Source of the DNA: Archilochus colubris
Taxonomy: Eukaryota; Chordata; Aves; Apodiformes; Trochilidae
DNA length: 64,000 nt
Direction of reading: 5' to 3'
NCBI GenBank assembly: GCA_023079485.1
Contig: CM041084.1
Coordinates: 63,521,709 to 63,585,708, forward strand
Shown here: piece by piece, positions 33,201-41,049 of the stretch
Position numbering within the stretch: position 1 is the stretch's first letter
How the letters are laid out: each line of letters begins with the position of its first letter
Made by a program: the position numbers and the translations under genes
Notes under the pieces: generated by a model
Seen by the model: the letters and a program-made list of their open reading frames with translations, nothing else
Databases searched by the model: none
What the model was told of the DNA's origin: nothing

Positions 33201-35356
33201 TTATGCCTTGGCTTTGTTCCTGTGGCACTTCAGCCTGAAAGGCAAGTTCTTCTGAGAGAGATCATAAAAATTGTGTTGTCTTTGGAAGAATCACAGTCAT
33301 AGATCCAAGTTTGTAGGCGGGCTGCAGATGTTTTCTAGTTAGTGTTACTGTATTCAGAGATTATGGAGGATATTATGTGATCTTTGTCCCTCAGGTTTTT
33401 ATTTGGAAGGAGAGATGCTTTTAGCAAGTGCCCAGAAGGAGCAATAACAGCAGTCCTCAGAAAGGCTTTCTGACACAGCTCCTAAAATTCAAGGACTAAA
33501 AATAATGCAAGACCATAAAGGCTGCTATCTGACAGATGGCTTCAAACTGGTTTTGGATAATCTTTTATCCCAATTCTGTTGAGTTGAGCCTGAGGTAAAG
33601 CTGCCGGATGAAGGATGATTTCAAAATGGTGCAGGCTGTTTTAGTAGTGTTTAGTAGAATCCCTGTTAATATTCATCAGAGTTCTGTTGCTAAAGTACTT
33701 GCAGCATTTGGAGACCTGCCCTTCAGGTTTTGTTAAAACTGAGGTTCAGGTATGATTTCATACAGGTGATAGGAGTGCTTGTGTAATTCTGGGAGAGTCT
33801 GTGCACAGTGGGATGGACTGAAAGACTTCATAGTTGTTCCTTGTGCCTAATTTGAACATCATGATTATGTGCTGCTGATATATTTATATTATACAGCAAT
33901 GAGCTGGAATATTTAGCATCTTGAGATGTAGTAGTTCAGTATTTATATCCTTTTGAATTTTCAGCTACTTAAGTGTTTGAAAAGTGTCTTCATTAGGCAT
34001 GCTAATAATAAAGTTTGTTTCCTTTTTTTGCACTAGGAAGAATTCTCACCTTTACACTGTAGGATAATTTTGTTCAAGCTACTAAAACAAAATTTGCTTT
34101 TTGTATTTGAGCTTGTAAACAGTTCCATTGCTAAACAAGAACACACTAGTGCATTACTGCTTGCCATTGTTCTGCTCTGTATAGATCTGTGAGTTGATAA
34201 ATTATCTTTTATTTACATAGACTGTTCTAGGAGATTAGGCACAGAAGCACTACAGTAATGTTTAGTGATTCCTTATGGTTTTTAAATTTTTTTCTTTTTA
34301 GAGTTTGGGACAAAGTTATTAGTGGGTCCTGCAAGATTCTTGTTTTTGTTGCTGTGGAGATACTATTGACTTTTAAAATGAAGCTAATAGCATTGAATAC
34401 TGCAGAGAAAATCACACAGTTTTTGGAAAATGTAAGTACTCTATTGTGCTTTGTGTTACTTTTTGTGGCTTATAAAAGTGTGTTTCAGCTTTGCAGTCAT
34501 TTACCTTTTGCAAACAAACTATAAGATATTACATTATTTACTGAAAATAGTGTAGGAGTGCCAAGGTGTCGAAAGAATGCACATGGATGAGAATAATAGC
34601 TTTTTTCTACCAGGAGGTAAGGCTTTCATAGAGGGAAAAGATTTTTAGTCTTTGGGGTATATGTGTAATCTGTTTGTACAGATTTGACAGTATTCCCTGT
34701 GATAACTAAAGGATTGTTCTATAAAAGTAAGTGCAGATGAGGTCAGGTTAAGTTAAAATTTGATGAGGCTCCGTTTCTGGCACCTTCTTTGCTCAATGCC
34801 TGATTGAATCTATAGACTTAAGTTTTCTATTGATGTAAGAATGGGGTCATGAACCTGACCCTGAACTTCCCTTCTACTTGTACTAATAGGGTACTATTTG
34901 TAGTAATGAGCATCACAACCGGGTTGTGAAATCCCAGTGTAGCCTAGGTTAGATTAGATGAGATCCTTTTTGGTTATGGATGGCCAGTATGAGTTCTGCC
35001 TGATGTCAGGTGAGAATTGTGAGATGCCTGAGTGGTCATCTTTACTGTTTTATAATGAAAAGCTTTTTGTCTAAAACCTGGAGCTAATATGGTTGCATGT
35101 AGGCCTGAGGGATGGTTGGATGGTTGGGTAGGGAGATGGGATTCTGGTTTAATTTTCTGTTTGTTTTTTATAAAGACAGAAAATCTGAAATGGAAAAAGA
35201 GTATTTATTTGAAACAAAATAGTCAAAAGAAAGTACTCTGAGAAGGCATCTTGCCCTTATCTTTTGTAGATCCCTCAAGATAACACTGATGCTATTGTCA
35301 GCAAAGCTGTTGATCTGTGGCGCACTCACTGTGGGACTCCAGTACACTCAGTCTGA
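12184..35356 (+). CDS. TBC1D7: TBC1 domain family member 7 (seven coding exons, complete)
   Basis: Spliced coding sequence from exons 12184-12295, 13012-13092, 16028-16215, 18682-18819, 20561-20706, 34302-34431 and 35270-35356. The sum is 882 nt, or 293 residues plus stop, the same length as human TBC1D7. The start [20 protein letters not shown] and the end HCGTPVHSV are diagnostic. The ATG has a good context (G at -3, G at +4). The protein is the third subunit of the TSC1-TSC2 complex, which binds TSC1 and helps restrain Rheb and mTORC1; it acts in the cytosol and at lysosomes. The TBC fold spans roughly residues 50-231. I do not see the usual TBC catalytic motifs (IxxDxxR, YxQ), which fits a scaffolding role. 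Two introns appear to have GC donors. The intron before the sixth coding exon is 13.6 kb and holds a provirus. Confidence 0.96.
12296..13011 (+). other. TBC1D7 intron with GC donor
   Basis: Starts GCAAGT and ends TTTCTCTACAG. No GT nearby would keep the reading frame and the conserved residues. No repeat is seen inside. Confidence 0.8.
13012..13092 (+). CDS. TBC1D7: TBC1D7 second coding exon
   Basis: 81 nt between TTTCTCTACAG and the donor GTATGA. It encodes the conserved [15 protein letters not shown]...VWKVLLG segment at the start of the TBC fold. The exon ends after the first base of a glycine codon (phase 1). Confidence 0.94.
   Translation: MSRSFAHLVKGFLCHPCIVYWCGRCF
13595..14118 (+). 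mobile_element. CR1 fragment in a TBC1D7 intron
   Basis: Sense-oriented CR1: 'TCACCTGGAGTACTGTGTCC', 'GGGCTGGAGCACCTCTCCTG', 'GTTGTTCAGCCTGGAGAA', then the 3' end 'CCCAAACCATTCTATGATC'. It is 5'-truncated, has several indels and is not coding. Confidence 0.93.
14125..16027 (+). other. Rest of the TBC1D7 intron before the third coding exon
   Basis: No exon or clear repeat. It ends in an unusually long, nearly uninterrupted T tract (about 16006-16025) directly before the acceptor AG. Confidence 0.6.
16028..16215 (+). CDS. TBC1D7: TBC1D7 third coding exon
   Basis: 188 nt. It encodes the segment [20 protein letters not shown] to [12 protein letters not shown] (residues 65-127). The donor is GTCAGT and the intron is phase 0. 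Confidence 0.95.
16216..18681 (+). other. TBC1D7 intron
   Basis: Contains a truncated CR1 3' end near 18020. The acceptor is TTGTTTTCCAG. No other feature is seen. Confidence 0.6.
18018..18165 (-). mobile_element. CR1 3'-end fragment
   Basis: ATAGAATC repeats, then GGTTGGAAGGGACCTCAGAG and CATGGCACTGAGTGCCACAT, as in the copy at 4898 (same subfamily). It is truncated to about 150 bp. Confidence 0.92.
18682..18819 (+). CDS. TBC1D7: TBC1D7 fourth coding exon
   Basis: 138 nt, 46 codons, phase 0 on both sides, with donor GTAAGA. It encodes the highly conserved [16 protein letters not shown] helix region. It then encodes a stretch ([18 protein letters not shown]) that differs from the human protein at several charged positions. 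Confidence 0.95.
18820..20560 (+). other. TBC1D7 intron
   Basis: AT-rich, no repeat recognised. The acceptor is CTTTTCTCAG. Confidence 0.6.
20561..20706 (+). CDS. TBC1D7: TBC1D7 fifth coding exon
   Basis: 146 nt. It encodes [20 protein letters not shown] to [20 protein letters not shown]. The exon ends CAGAG and the intron begins GCAAGT, a second GC donor with an ideal -1/+3 to +6 context. The arginine codon is split (phase 2) and completed by the first base at 34302. Confidence 0.94.
21143..21148 (+). repeat. Target-site duplication, left copy (GAATTT)
   Basis: GAATTT directly precedes the palindromic element and is repeated at 21359-21364. CR1 copies elsewhere in this window have a single continuous AGAATTTCTTCCTAAT here, so one copy is a duplication made at insertion. 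Confidence 0.8.
21149..21358. mobile_element. 210-bp palindromic (fold-back) element, LTR-like
   Basis: Two inverted arms of about 83 and 84 bp (21149-21231 and 21275-21358) match with only a few differences around a 43-bp centre, itself partly self-complementary. The ends are TGTAGTG...CACTACA. It is flanked by a 6-bp duplication. TG...CA ends and a 6-bp duplication are what a class II retroviral integrase makes. The centre (TTTATTGGCCCC) and the GGCACAGGTGG and GGCACCTGG blocks recur in the same order in the LTR of the provirus at 26346. I read it as a solo LTR or non-autonomous derivative of a related family; it has no R/U5-like part and no coding capacity. Confidence 0.75.
21359..21364 (+). 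repeat. Target-site duplication, right copy (GAATTT)
   Basis: Second copy of GAATTT after the palindromic element, continuous with the CR1 sequence to the right. Confidence 0.8.
22011..26339. other. Intronic sequence without recognised features
   Basis: AT-rich. The open frames are short, and none resembles a known protein or carries splice signals that would join TBC1D7. I cannot exclude very old repeats. Confidence 0.45.
26340..26345 (+). repeat. Provirus target-site duplication, left copy (TGTTTA)
   Basis: TGTTTA directly before the left LTR, repeated at 32555-32560. A 6-bp duplication is typical of alpha- and betaretroviral integrases. Confidence 0.9.
26346..26659 (-). repeat. 3' LTR of the provirus
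   Basis: 314 bp, bounded by TGTAG and CTACA and followed (in viral sense, preceded) by the polypurine tract. An AATAAA (minus strand of 26532-26537) sits in CAATAAATAG and may serve as the poly(A) signal or a TATA-like element. A 13-bp perfect inverted repeat (26513-26525 and 26605-26617) flanks a centre that is also partly self-complementary, so U3 is a degenerate palindrome. Confidence 0.96.
26660..26694 (-). promoter_or_regulatory. Polypurine tract
   Basis: On the viral strand a run of A, then GAGGGGGGAAA, ends exactly at the TG of the 3' LTR. This is the primer for plus-strand DNA synthesis. The A run is longer (more than 20) than in most retroviruses. Confidence 0.88.
26695..26865 (-). 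repeat. A-rich low-complexity segment between pol and the polypurine tract
   Basis: On the viral strand this is almost entirely A and C (CAAA, CAAC and ACCAAAA units). It occupies the place where env would be and has no coding potential. The open frame seen on the + strand (FFFFLF-type composition) is an artefact of the T/G runs. Confidence 0.85.
26866..27084 (-). pseudogene. pol: pol: integrase C-terminal (SH3-like) domain, separated by a frameshift
   Basis: 73 codons in a different frame from the rest of pol. They contain [20 protein letters not shown] and [20 protein letters not shown], the signature of the retroviral integrase C-terminal DNA-binding domain. The frame changes near a run of six C on the viral strand (27085-27090). 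In viral order this is the last recognisable coding segment before the low-complexity stretch and the 3' LTR. Confidence 0.88.
27023..28963 (-). pseudogene. pol: pol: RT connection, RNase H and integrase core (broken pol, second part)
   Basis: Open frame of 646 codons. True pol homology begins near residue 52 ([20 protein letters not shown]); the residues before it are the wrong frame. RNase H has its four acidic residues (D292 in FTDAGK, E327 in TLELLA, D348 in VSDSQY, D412 in GNAKAD). Integrase has the HHCC zinc site (H433, H437, C461, C464) and the catalytic triad D489 (WQMDV), D546 (KTDNAPAY) and E582 (AIVERAHR). These domains copy the RNA template and insert the DNA. The frame breaks away from the RT part near 28806-28811 and from the integrase C-terminus near 27085-27090. 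Confidence 0.93.
28806..28914 (-). pseudogene. pol: pol: stretch with in-frame stop and frame change
   Basis: The RT frame meets a TGA at 28912-28914. After it, the same frame continues with recognisable RT thumb motifs (LIVAPEKVQ and YLGWK) for about 35 codons. It then loses its frame in an A-rich spot at 28806-28811, where homology moves to the frame of the next pol segment. So one nonsense change and one single-base-type indel lie about 100 bp apart. Confidence 0.85.
28912..29553 (-). pseudogene. pol: pol: reverse transcriptase fingers and palm (first part of broken pol)
   Basis: Open from just after an upstream stop (29554-29556) to the TGA at 28912. It is in the -1 frame relative to pro, as expected for a pro-pol frameshift. 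Motifs: WVEQWPL near the start, [19 protein letters not shown], then VIDLKDCF (first catalytic Asp), LPQGMKNSP, and the YMDD catalytic box. This half holds the polymerase active site; it would be made only as a truncated protein because of the stop. Confidence 0.94.
29523..30359 (-). CDS. pro: pro: dUTPase-protease of the provirus, frame intact
   Basis: Open frame of 278 codons, overlapping the end of gag and reached by -1 frameshifting at 30341-30347. The N-terminal half is a dUTPase (about residues 34-150) with GRSS at 79-82, the [11 protein letters not shown] motif at 93-103, and a terminal [11 protein letters not shown]. Two usual residues are changed: the Asp of motif 1 reads Asn (GFNV), and the Tyr of motif 3 reads Ser. 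Activity is therefore doubtful. The second half is an aspartic protease with active-site [10 protein letters not shown] (D184), flap GVGGGS (212-217) and GREVMSQLG. No clear G-patch follows. dUTPase in this position is a betaretroviral trait. Confidence 0.94.
   Translation of the reverse strand: MLVQKKRTAQRARPPRHDTSGRASALQQLPAPATRGSLGFNVPCAIDITLTTNQVYQLPSGIHGPIHQENGTVGALLIGRSSTGMAGLVVLPGVIDADSTGEIMITCFTLTPPLVIKAGTRVAQLVLLPKMNIGKNAHTTRGDRSFGSSGGTIVSLVQQMKTRPIIVIKMVAENEAKTLSVMLDTGADVTIINLNVWPRHWKLVTARDAVQGVGGGSTPQQALEPIQLHFPEGQKISVRPYVLALPGQLGGLIGREVMSQLGAVLSIPEPTRSLQNFQ
29529..29535 (-). promoter_or_regulatory. Candidate pro-pol -1 frameshift site
   Basis: GAATTTT on the viral strand, in the right phase (G AAT TTT), just before the pro stop TAG (29523-29525) and inside the 30-base window where the pol frame is already open. 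It is not one of the best-known slippery heptamers, so this is tentative. Confidence 0.45.
30221..32089 (-). CDS. gag: gag: intact Gag polyprotein
   Basis: 622 codons, uninterrupted. It starts MGLSSS, a likely myristoylation signal for membrane targeting of the matrix domain. PSAP at 96-99 is a Tsg101-type late-budding motif. A short helical stretch about 195-218 may form a coiled coil. The capsid region follows from about 255, with the major homology region [14 protein letters not shown] (428-441). The nucleocapsid has two CX2CX4HX4C zinc knuckles (546-559 and 565-578) that bind genomic RNA. Gag builds the particle. The frame overlaps pro at its 3' end. An intact Gag without env suggests intracellular particles rather than infectious spread. 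Confidence 0.96.
   Translation of the reverse strand: MGLSSSTPSAQRPSYSPSAITARALWREVGDLLNELHDQEVQKNIAGVEATWKAMTNALEGIKNEARAAVTAIAAMPPNGSFIKTPPPEVETSAVPSAPPLPPEDEGAQKAFPILSNNSFAVKGMRGKVHHTIAEFLSDLGLKEEKAQDNVKPSTCDPSGDVKPSLPLPPSPENKCDKTAVTPSVIPVGPESTIKTLLEQSTQAMKSLEKRILNLEQRSSFHTYRDPPSLPDDDEESIPAPLLSRQANQGIGKSRPGRWSGIIRDAIIKGDWEHNTVAYPILYDNNRPPIYEQHSWKTLQQAKKTLREGGLRSESGQAILDWLFTADTNCPHDCRNLARYLLTPSQQIVWVKEWERLAHVEANRPRAASDPLVGVTGEMLTGAGQYADIQVQLQFPAVLHHITARLARQAFNVVPEPTPLPSFTAVKQGINEPYQHFVDRLWQSVTAQSELGAEQRDSMFKLLAFENANPKMKSLFSTLPKTAGVSDMLEVAARATQTQQHQGVANAFAAALEPTQKLLAAVAQKLDGRKNHFKKRNRPRNPIPVCYRCGTSGHSARQCSATVWCDHCQMDNHNDRACWYKKNGRRSAQGPRAMTQVAGPALYNNSPPQPQEGAWASMCPVQ
30341..30347 (-). promoter_or_regulatory. 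gag-pro -1 ribosomal frameshift site
   Basis: AAAAAAC heptamer on the viral strand in the correct phase (A AAA AAC), eight codons after the last cysteine of the second zinc-knuckle region minus a few residues. The pro frame continues directly after it. Downstream GC-rich sequence (GGCGC ... GCGCC) can form a stem that would stimulate slippage. Confidence 0.88.
32090..32221 (-). other. gag leader of the provirus
   Basis: Untranslated region between the primer site and the gag ATG. It contains a run of about 21 A on the viral strand (32165-32185). A packaging signal would be expected here but cannot be recognised by eye. Confidence 0.7.
32222..32240 (-). promoter_or_regulatory. Primer-binding site, complementary to tRNA-Ala
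   Basis: Two bases after the 5' LTR, the viral strand reads TGGTGGAGAATGCGGGCAT. From memory of vertebrate tRNA genes, this is complementary to the 3' end of a tRNA-Ala (..ATGCCCGCATTCTCCA plus CCA) over 19 positions. It is not the Lys, Trp, Pro or His type usual in well-known retroviruses. Confidence 0.8.
32243..32554 (-). repeat. 5' LTR of the provirus
   Basis: 312 bp with TGTAG...CTACA ends, adjacent to the primer site. It differs from the other LTR at about three bases and two single-base indels. It would drive viral transcription from the - strand, opposite to TBC1D7. Confidence 0.96.
32555..32560 (+). repeat. Provirus target-site duplication, right copy (TGTTTA)
   Basis: Matches TGTTTA at 26340-26345 exactly. 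Confidence 0.9.
32718..33140 (-). mobile_element. CR1 fragment
   Basis: Diverged CR1 in reverse: AATCACAGAAAGGTTGAG at the 3' end, then GGGCAGCCTGTGCTGG, GTATTTCCTGATGTTCAGAG and CTTCTCCAGGCTGAACAGCC. The subfamily differs from the copy at 4898 and is older. Confidence 0.85.
33145..34301. other. End of the large TBC1D7 intron
   Basis: No exon or recognisable repeat. It ends with a T-rich tract and acceptor TTTTTAG before the sixth coding exon. Confidence 0.5.
34302..34431 (+). CDS. TBC1D7: TBC1D7 sixth coding exon
   Basis: 130 nt. It completes the split arginine codon and encodes [20 protein letters not shown] to [11 protein letters not shown]. The donor is GTAAGT. Confidence 0.96.
34432..35269 (+). 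other. Last TBC1D7 intron
   Basis: GT-AG intron, 838 bp, nothing recognised inside. Confidence 0.7.
35270..35356 (+). CDS. TBC1D7: TBC1D7 last coding exon
   Basis: Acceptor CTTTTGTAG. 28 codons ([20 protein letters not shown] to HSV) plus TGA at 35354-35356. It runs on into the 3' UTR. Confidence 0.96.
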   Translation: MPQDNTDAIVSKAVDLWRTHCGTPVHSV

Positions 35357-35542
35357 GCACTTGCTTCACTTATGACAACTTGGGAAAAAAAGACAGTAAA
35401 AAAGACATTTTACCACTCTCCCTCCATTGTTATGTGATGTTCTTCTTTTCATCTTCTGTTTAAAGATGCCGTTGAAGCAAATAATAGCATGGTGACTGAT
35501 ATGTAAATATTTTTCAATAAATACAGATGGAATGGAGATACC
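35357..35542 (+). other. TBC1D7 3' UTR
   Basis: Short 3' UTR from the stop to the likely cleavage site. The poly(A) signal AATAAA is at 35516-35521, followed by a GT-rich stretch from about 35546 that fits a downstream element. Confidence 0.7.
35516..35521 (+). terminator. Poly(A) signal of TBC1D7
   Basis: Canonical AATAAA 160 bases after the stop, with a GT-rich region 25-45 bases downstream. Confidence 0.75.
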
Positions 35543-35544
35543 TA

Positions 35545-37105
35545 GTGGCAGTGTGATCATGTCCAGAGTGTTTCTTGGCCAACCAGCTACAGTATTCTTA
35601 TGGCACAGTGTGCTCTCTCGCTTTTGAGTAAGTAAATCTAACACCTGAAGCAAGGTAAATAGACTTACTTGCAATTTAAAAATGTTTTATATACCAGCTT
35701 ATACTTGATATAAGTAATTACTAATTGGAGGTGTTTTTAAGGTGCATTTACTAAGTGTTGGTCTGCTGGAACTCTGGTGAACAAACATGCCTTTACTACA
35801 AATATAAATATACTCTATTAATACTGGAAATTTTCGGGTAAATGTTCTAGAAGAGGTATCACAAGTTTGAAGTAGAGGACATCACAATGAGCAGGGGTGA
35901 TATGCTTTTCTGAAATGTCTTAAAATACTTTATCTGTCAGCCAGCTCTTTATGGCTGTATTTCCTTCCTTGTTGTTCATGGAAGGTGCTCTAGAGAGGTG
36001 GATCTGTCCAGTCCTAAAATGTGACTTTGGCCAATAATAAACAATGACTCTGAGTGCTTGACTCAAAGTTGTAGTAATTTGATTCTTATTTGGTTTACAT
36101 TTCAGAATAAATTTAGCCTAGAAATGTAATTCATAGTGTAAATAGAAGTAGAGTAACTAGCCCAAGATAGAGGTTTGCAGGAGAACTAATATTTTTCGTA
36201 GAGAAGGGTAAAATTGTATTTCTCCATCTTGCATAGACAAGAGAATTGTACATAAAAACGTGTTGCTTGAATTGATGCTTTTACTAAGCTAAATGCCAGT
36301 ATGTTTCTTGTGCTTGAAAGAGTGTGTTTAGCTTGCACTTACTGCAGTGCAGACTTGAAATGCTTAGAAACTTGAGTTTTGTTTTAAATTAGGTCAGGTT
36401 TACCTTCTGACACATTATCTGGGAAAGCTTGGGAATTAGTTTTGGTTACACCTAAAAACCTGGGTAGGTATGTGGTCTGTGCTAGATTCTGAGCTGCTGC
36501 TGTCAGTGTTCCTGAAATGCCTGAGTTTACCCAGTTTAAAAAAAAAAGCATGTTTGTGTCTGCTTTGAAAGCCACTCCTGTGTCTCCATGGTCATATAAT
36601 CATTTAGTTCCCTTCAGATAGGGTGATGTGAGTAGGAAAGAGCACATATATATTCTGTGAGTAGCAGCACTGCATTCTGGAACAGTGCACAAGTTTTTCA
36701 AGTAGTGGCCACACATACCATCTGAGAGATTGCCCAGTTGAATGTTTTTCCTTCAGGCTACAGAGGGTATTGACAGAACCCAGAGTTATATATGCATTAT
36801 TCAGGCCTTTACACTGCAAATTCCTTGGCTGTTAAAAAACCAAGCACTTGGTGTTTAGCAGCTTCAGTCCAAAAAGGGAATCAATAACTCATGTTCTGTG
36901 AAGAGAGATTTGCTGAATAAGGATTAGAAGTGCCAGTTAGTGTTATTGCATCCAGACTTGCCAGGGAGTGTTTCTCCAATCAATATTTGACTGAAGGCTC
37001 AAAGTTCTTTTTTTTTTTTTTAGTTTTAATTTTAAAAAAGCCTTTCACCATCAATAGGCAAGCCCTTTAGCTGCAGAGATGAGAGACAGAGATTTACTTT
37101 TGTGA
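35545..37105. other. Intergenic, nothing recognised
   Basis: AT-rich, no exon or clear repeat. Confidence 0.45.
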
Positions 37106-37107
37106 AG

Positions 37108-37285
37108 GATCACAGAAGGGTTGATGTTGTCAGGAACTTTTTGAGATCAACTTATGAAGCAGAGCCACTTGGAGCCAGTTGCCCAGGCCCATCTTCAGAT
37201 GGCTTTTGAAGGTTTCCTAGGAGTGAGACTGCACTGCTTCTCTAGGTGGCCTGTCCAGTGCTCCATTACCCTCACAATAAAAACC
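37108..37285 (-). mobile_element. Old CR1 3'-end fragment
   Basis: GATCACAGAAGGGTTGATG, then GGAGCCAGTTGCCCAGG, CTTTTGAAGGTTTCC and CAGTGCTCCATTACCCTCAC are the CR1 blocks in reverse. Heavily diverged. Confidence 0.7.
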
Positions 37286-37289
37286 TTTA

Positions 37290-39315
37290 TGTTTCCACAT
37301 GAGCAATGGTAATTTTGCTTAAACATTTCAGCTTATGTAAGGTGGATCTTTAAATGCTGTTTCACCTCAGTGTCAGCTGAGGTTCGTGTGCAGCTTTTTC
37401 ACCTTCCTCTTAGAAGAAAGAACAAGAGTGCTCCTTTAAATGGAGTGCATTATTTATTCTGGGATGTGCTGAAGGAGGGGAGCTCTCCAGAGAGTAGATA
37501 ATGGTTTAGCTCCATGCTTCTTTCACTGACATATGTGTGTATCTTAATAGATCCATTTCCAAGCTTTCACTGTGGCTTTATGAGAGATTCAGTTTACACA
37601 GAAAACTGAGTTCCCAAAAGGCTGGAAGTATGAACCTGGGTAACTTATGCTTGGTTAGGTTTTGGTGATGTCTGCTCAGTTGAGCGCAGTGCTTTAGCTC
37701 AGAGATGTAATTCCCAAGAGAGCAGGAGGGCAGCTTTGTGAGCTGTTGCTGTCCCCAGCATCTGATGATCTGAGGAAAGATACCTTTGAAGTCCCAATCC
37801 AGAGCAGAGGCCACCATTTTGGAAGCCTTGCCCTATACCTCCAGCAGCTGTAATCAGCCTGGAGTTTGGCATATGTGGCCAACAGTTGCTTTTTGACCTC
37901 TTAAAGTAAAACACTGCAGTAGTTGTGTCCAGCTGGGCACTTTAGTGGGGCAGTCCAAATTTGTTCATCTACTATGGACTACTAGTTCCTTACACAGATT
38001 GTTTTGAACCTGTACACGGTTGAGCCTCCTACTGAAATCTCTGGTTAATTAATGTGGGGTTGGGATTACCTTTCTTATTTGTGTTTTGTTAGCTCTGTGG
38101 GGTTGGGATTACCTTTCTTATTTGTGTTCTGTTAGCTTTATGCCATTCAAAGGAGTGTCTCAACAAGTCATCTGATGGTCATTTTTACTGAGAAGTTTGA
38201 AAATGACACTACATTATTTCTCCTTGACTATCAGAGTACGTAACTGCTTGCTGCATGTTTGTTTCTTCAGACAGAACTAGCTGCTAGGAGTATTTTCTAG
38301 GCTTTGGGTTTTTTCTTCTTTTTTTTTCCCCTGGAGACAATGCTGAAACATTCACTTTTGATAGTAAAAGCCTCCACTTGCCAAATATGTTCATGGGCTT
38401 TGCAAACAAGAAAAATAAGCTTAATTTGGTCCAGTTCTCCCCTCAGGCAGTAATTTATCTTCAGAGAAGTTCAGAGCAGTGCCACATGTCCATGCTCTCC
38501 CATGTTGTGTGCACCAGTTCTTTTCTAGCTGATGTCCAAATGTGATGGAAACTCCAGATAAGAAAAGTAATGGCAGATGGCAGAAGATGATGCTTGGAAA
38601 ATGGTAAGGAATTTGAACTCTAGAAAAAAAACATGAGAGTAAGGAAGAAAAAGCAGGATAGTGTGGAGCGAAACTCAGCTGAAATACAGTATCTCAGAGA
38701 CAATCCAGAGCAAGTTGAAGATAATGTCTTTCTGAACACCAAAGCTCCTAACCACTCAGCACAAATGTACAGAACAGCCCAGGCTTGTTCACTCTTTCAC
38801 TCAGGGAAGAATTTCACACTCTTGTTTCAGACTTTGTTGTCTGGAAGCCTTGTTCCAAGGAGTGAGAATGTGGAATGGGTTGAGGAAGATGATGACAGAG
38901 CAGTCTCACCCCATCCCTGCACTGAGGGCACTGACTTGTAGCCAGGTACTGCCAAGCAGCAGAGCAACTTTGTGCAAGCATGGCTGGATGTCTGCATGCC
39001 CCTGTGCCTGCATGCACACTGCTCTGTGGGTGCTGGCAGGCTCATGTTTGGCATCGTGGGGCTTCCAGTGCCTTTGCAGGATTTGCTCAGTTGCCTCAGC
39101 ATGTTTCCCTGTGCCTTCTGTCCCTGTGCCCCCCACCACCCAAAAAAATAATGTTGATGTGCACTGGCTGTTATTTTGGACTGCAGATCAGCTCCCAGGC
39201 ATGTGTGCATGATGTAAAATAAATCCATATGTATGGATTTAGTTTTTTGCATTCTAATCTGGTTGCTAAACAGCTAAGCCTATCTCCTACCTCTCAGGGT
39301 TAATGTATCCATGTA
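37290..39315. other. Intergenic, with one small tandem duplication
   Basis: No gene seen. Overlapping short open frames around 38800-39250 on both strands have no recognisable family and lie in GC-richer sequence. Confidence 0.45.
38054..38139 (+). repeat. 43-bp tandem duplication (two copies)
   Basis: A 43-bp unit starting GTGGGGTTGGGATTACC and ending in TTAGCT plus a variable tail occurs twice in direct succession, with one internal difference (GTTTTGTTAG against GTTCTGTTAG). Confidence 0.85.
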
Positions 39316-39319
39316 TGCA

Positions 39320-39815
39320 AAACTTAGACACTCAGCAAATAGATATTACAATACTACTCTGCCCTTGTAAGGTCACATTTGGGTACTGTGTTCAGTTCTG
39401 GGCTTCCCAGCACAGGAAAGACAAGGAACTAGAGAGAGTCCAGTTGAGGGCTGTGAAGATGATTAGGGGACTGGAGCATGTGAGAAAAAGCTGAGAGATC
39501 TGGGTCTTTTTAGCTTGGAGAAAACTTAGGGTGATTCTTATCAGTGCTTATAAATACCTAAAAGGCAGGTGGCAAGAGGATGGGGCCACTCTTCAGTGAT
39601 GTGTCAAGATAAGGGGCAAAGGGCACAAATTGTAAGTTCCATCTGAACATGAGGAAAAATTTATTGTGTGGGTTGACAGAGAGTACTTGAACAGGCTATC
39701 CAAAGAGGTTGTGGAGTCTCTGTCTCTGGGGACCTCTAAGTAAACCTGCTTGAGCTGAGGGTGGACTATATGATCTCCAGAGTTCCTTTCCAACCCTGAC
39801 ATTCTTTGGTTTGAC
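39320..39815 (+). mobile_element. CR1-like fragment, + orientation
   Basis: TACTGTGTTCAGTTCTGGGC, AGGGCTGTGAAGATGATTAG, GACTGGAGCATGTGAGAAAA and TTTCCAACCCTGACATTC follow the CR1 sense order. It is diverged and has lost its frame. Confidence 0.82.
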
Positions 39816-39819
39816 TCTG

Positions 39820-40985
39820 AGTGCTGTATTTTATATCCCATTATTATCAGGGAACATGGGAAGAGAGAGACTGCAGGGTGCACTGGGTTGTGAGTTGTTT
39901 CTGTGGGCCTACTCTGTTTGGTTCTGTACTCAGTTTTTTCTGAAGTGGTTTGAAGCAGCTGGTAAAGATAGCATCAATTGCTGAGCTGGTTGCCAGAGGC
40001 TCCCTGTTTAATGGAGAATTGATTTTATTTATTTTTTTTTAACCTCCTCTTTGTTTCCTGCCTAAAGACAACATCAGATTGCAATTTGATTGTTAGTAAT
40101 TACAAGGACTTCAGTGAAGACACACCTCACCAACATCTTTCTTTTTAAAGGGGAGAAAGTACCCATATATAACCAAAACACTATAATGCCACTAGGGAAG
40201 CTGTAGCTTGTTGTGGGTGAGAGGGATCATCAGCCAAAAACTAGGATGGGGGTTTTTACTACATTTATTTATCCAAACCTCACTGGATAGCTACAAACTG
40301 TGGCTACCAGAATGGAAATCTATACAAACACACACCAGTAAGAATTGTCAGGAGGTCAGTGAAAATTTACCCAAATGAAAACTAAACAAAAAAGCCTGCC
40401 ACTGGAGTTTCAGTCATGGTGTGTCTCAGGATCAGCAATGCAAAGGAGCAGAATTTGGTCAGTTAAAGTATATGGATCTTTCATTTTTGTGTAATTGAAG
40501 TTTCTTGTTGGCATCAGGGGAGGGGAGCAGTTCCCACCTGCCAGTCACAATGGGAGTGCTGGGTGCGAGTGGTTTCTTTGGGGTCACACTTTTTTGCACC
40601 AATGTGAGAACTGATCAGCTGAAGCAGAGCTGATACCGTCCATGCCTTTTGCAGAAGGTATACGCTTACTCTTGTGAAGAAGGTTTTGGGGGTTTTTTTG
40701 TCCCTTTTTTCCCTACGCAGAAGCTGCTGTTTGTTGCAACCTGAAATTCTGTGCACCCACTGTAACTTCTCAAGGTAAAAAAAAAAAGGAATGATAATAA
40801 TAAAAGATGTAAAGGTGCTATGAAAGGTGCTTTCCTGGATGTGCAGGAAAGTCTTATTTGCTGAACAGGAGCAGCACTTGCTGGTACTATGCAGGGGCAG
40901 CTTAACTACATGGTGTTGCATCCTGGACAGAGATTTGTCAGGAGGGAAAAGAACTGGGCACTGCAACATACTGACTTGGGCAGGA
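39820..40985. other. Intergenic, nothing recognised
   Basis: No exon or repeat recognised. Confidence 0.4.
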
Positions 40986-40987
40986 GG

Positions 40988-40988
40988 T

Positions 40989-41044
<56 letters not shown>
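40988..41044 (+). repeat. (TG)n microsatellite
   Basis: About 28 uninterrupted TG units. The cysteine-valine open frames across it are artefacts. Confidence 0.97.
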
Positions 41045-41045
<1 letters not shown>

Positions 41046-41049
41046 CTGG

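Larger units (their letters stand above)
20707..34301 (+). other. Large TBC1D7 intron (13.6 kb) with GC donor
   Basis: Holds a CR1 composite with a palindromic insertion (20940-22010), a 6.2-kb provirus (26346-32554) and a second CR1 copy (about 32718-33140). About 22010-26339 and 33145-34301 show no recognisable gene or repeat. All major insertions are antisense to TBC1D7. Confidence 0.8.
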
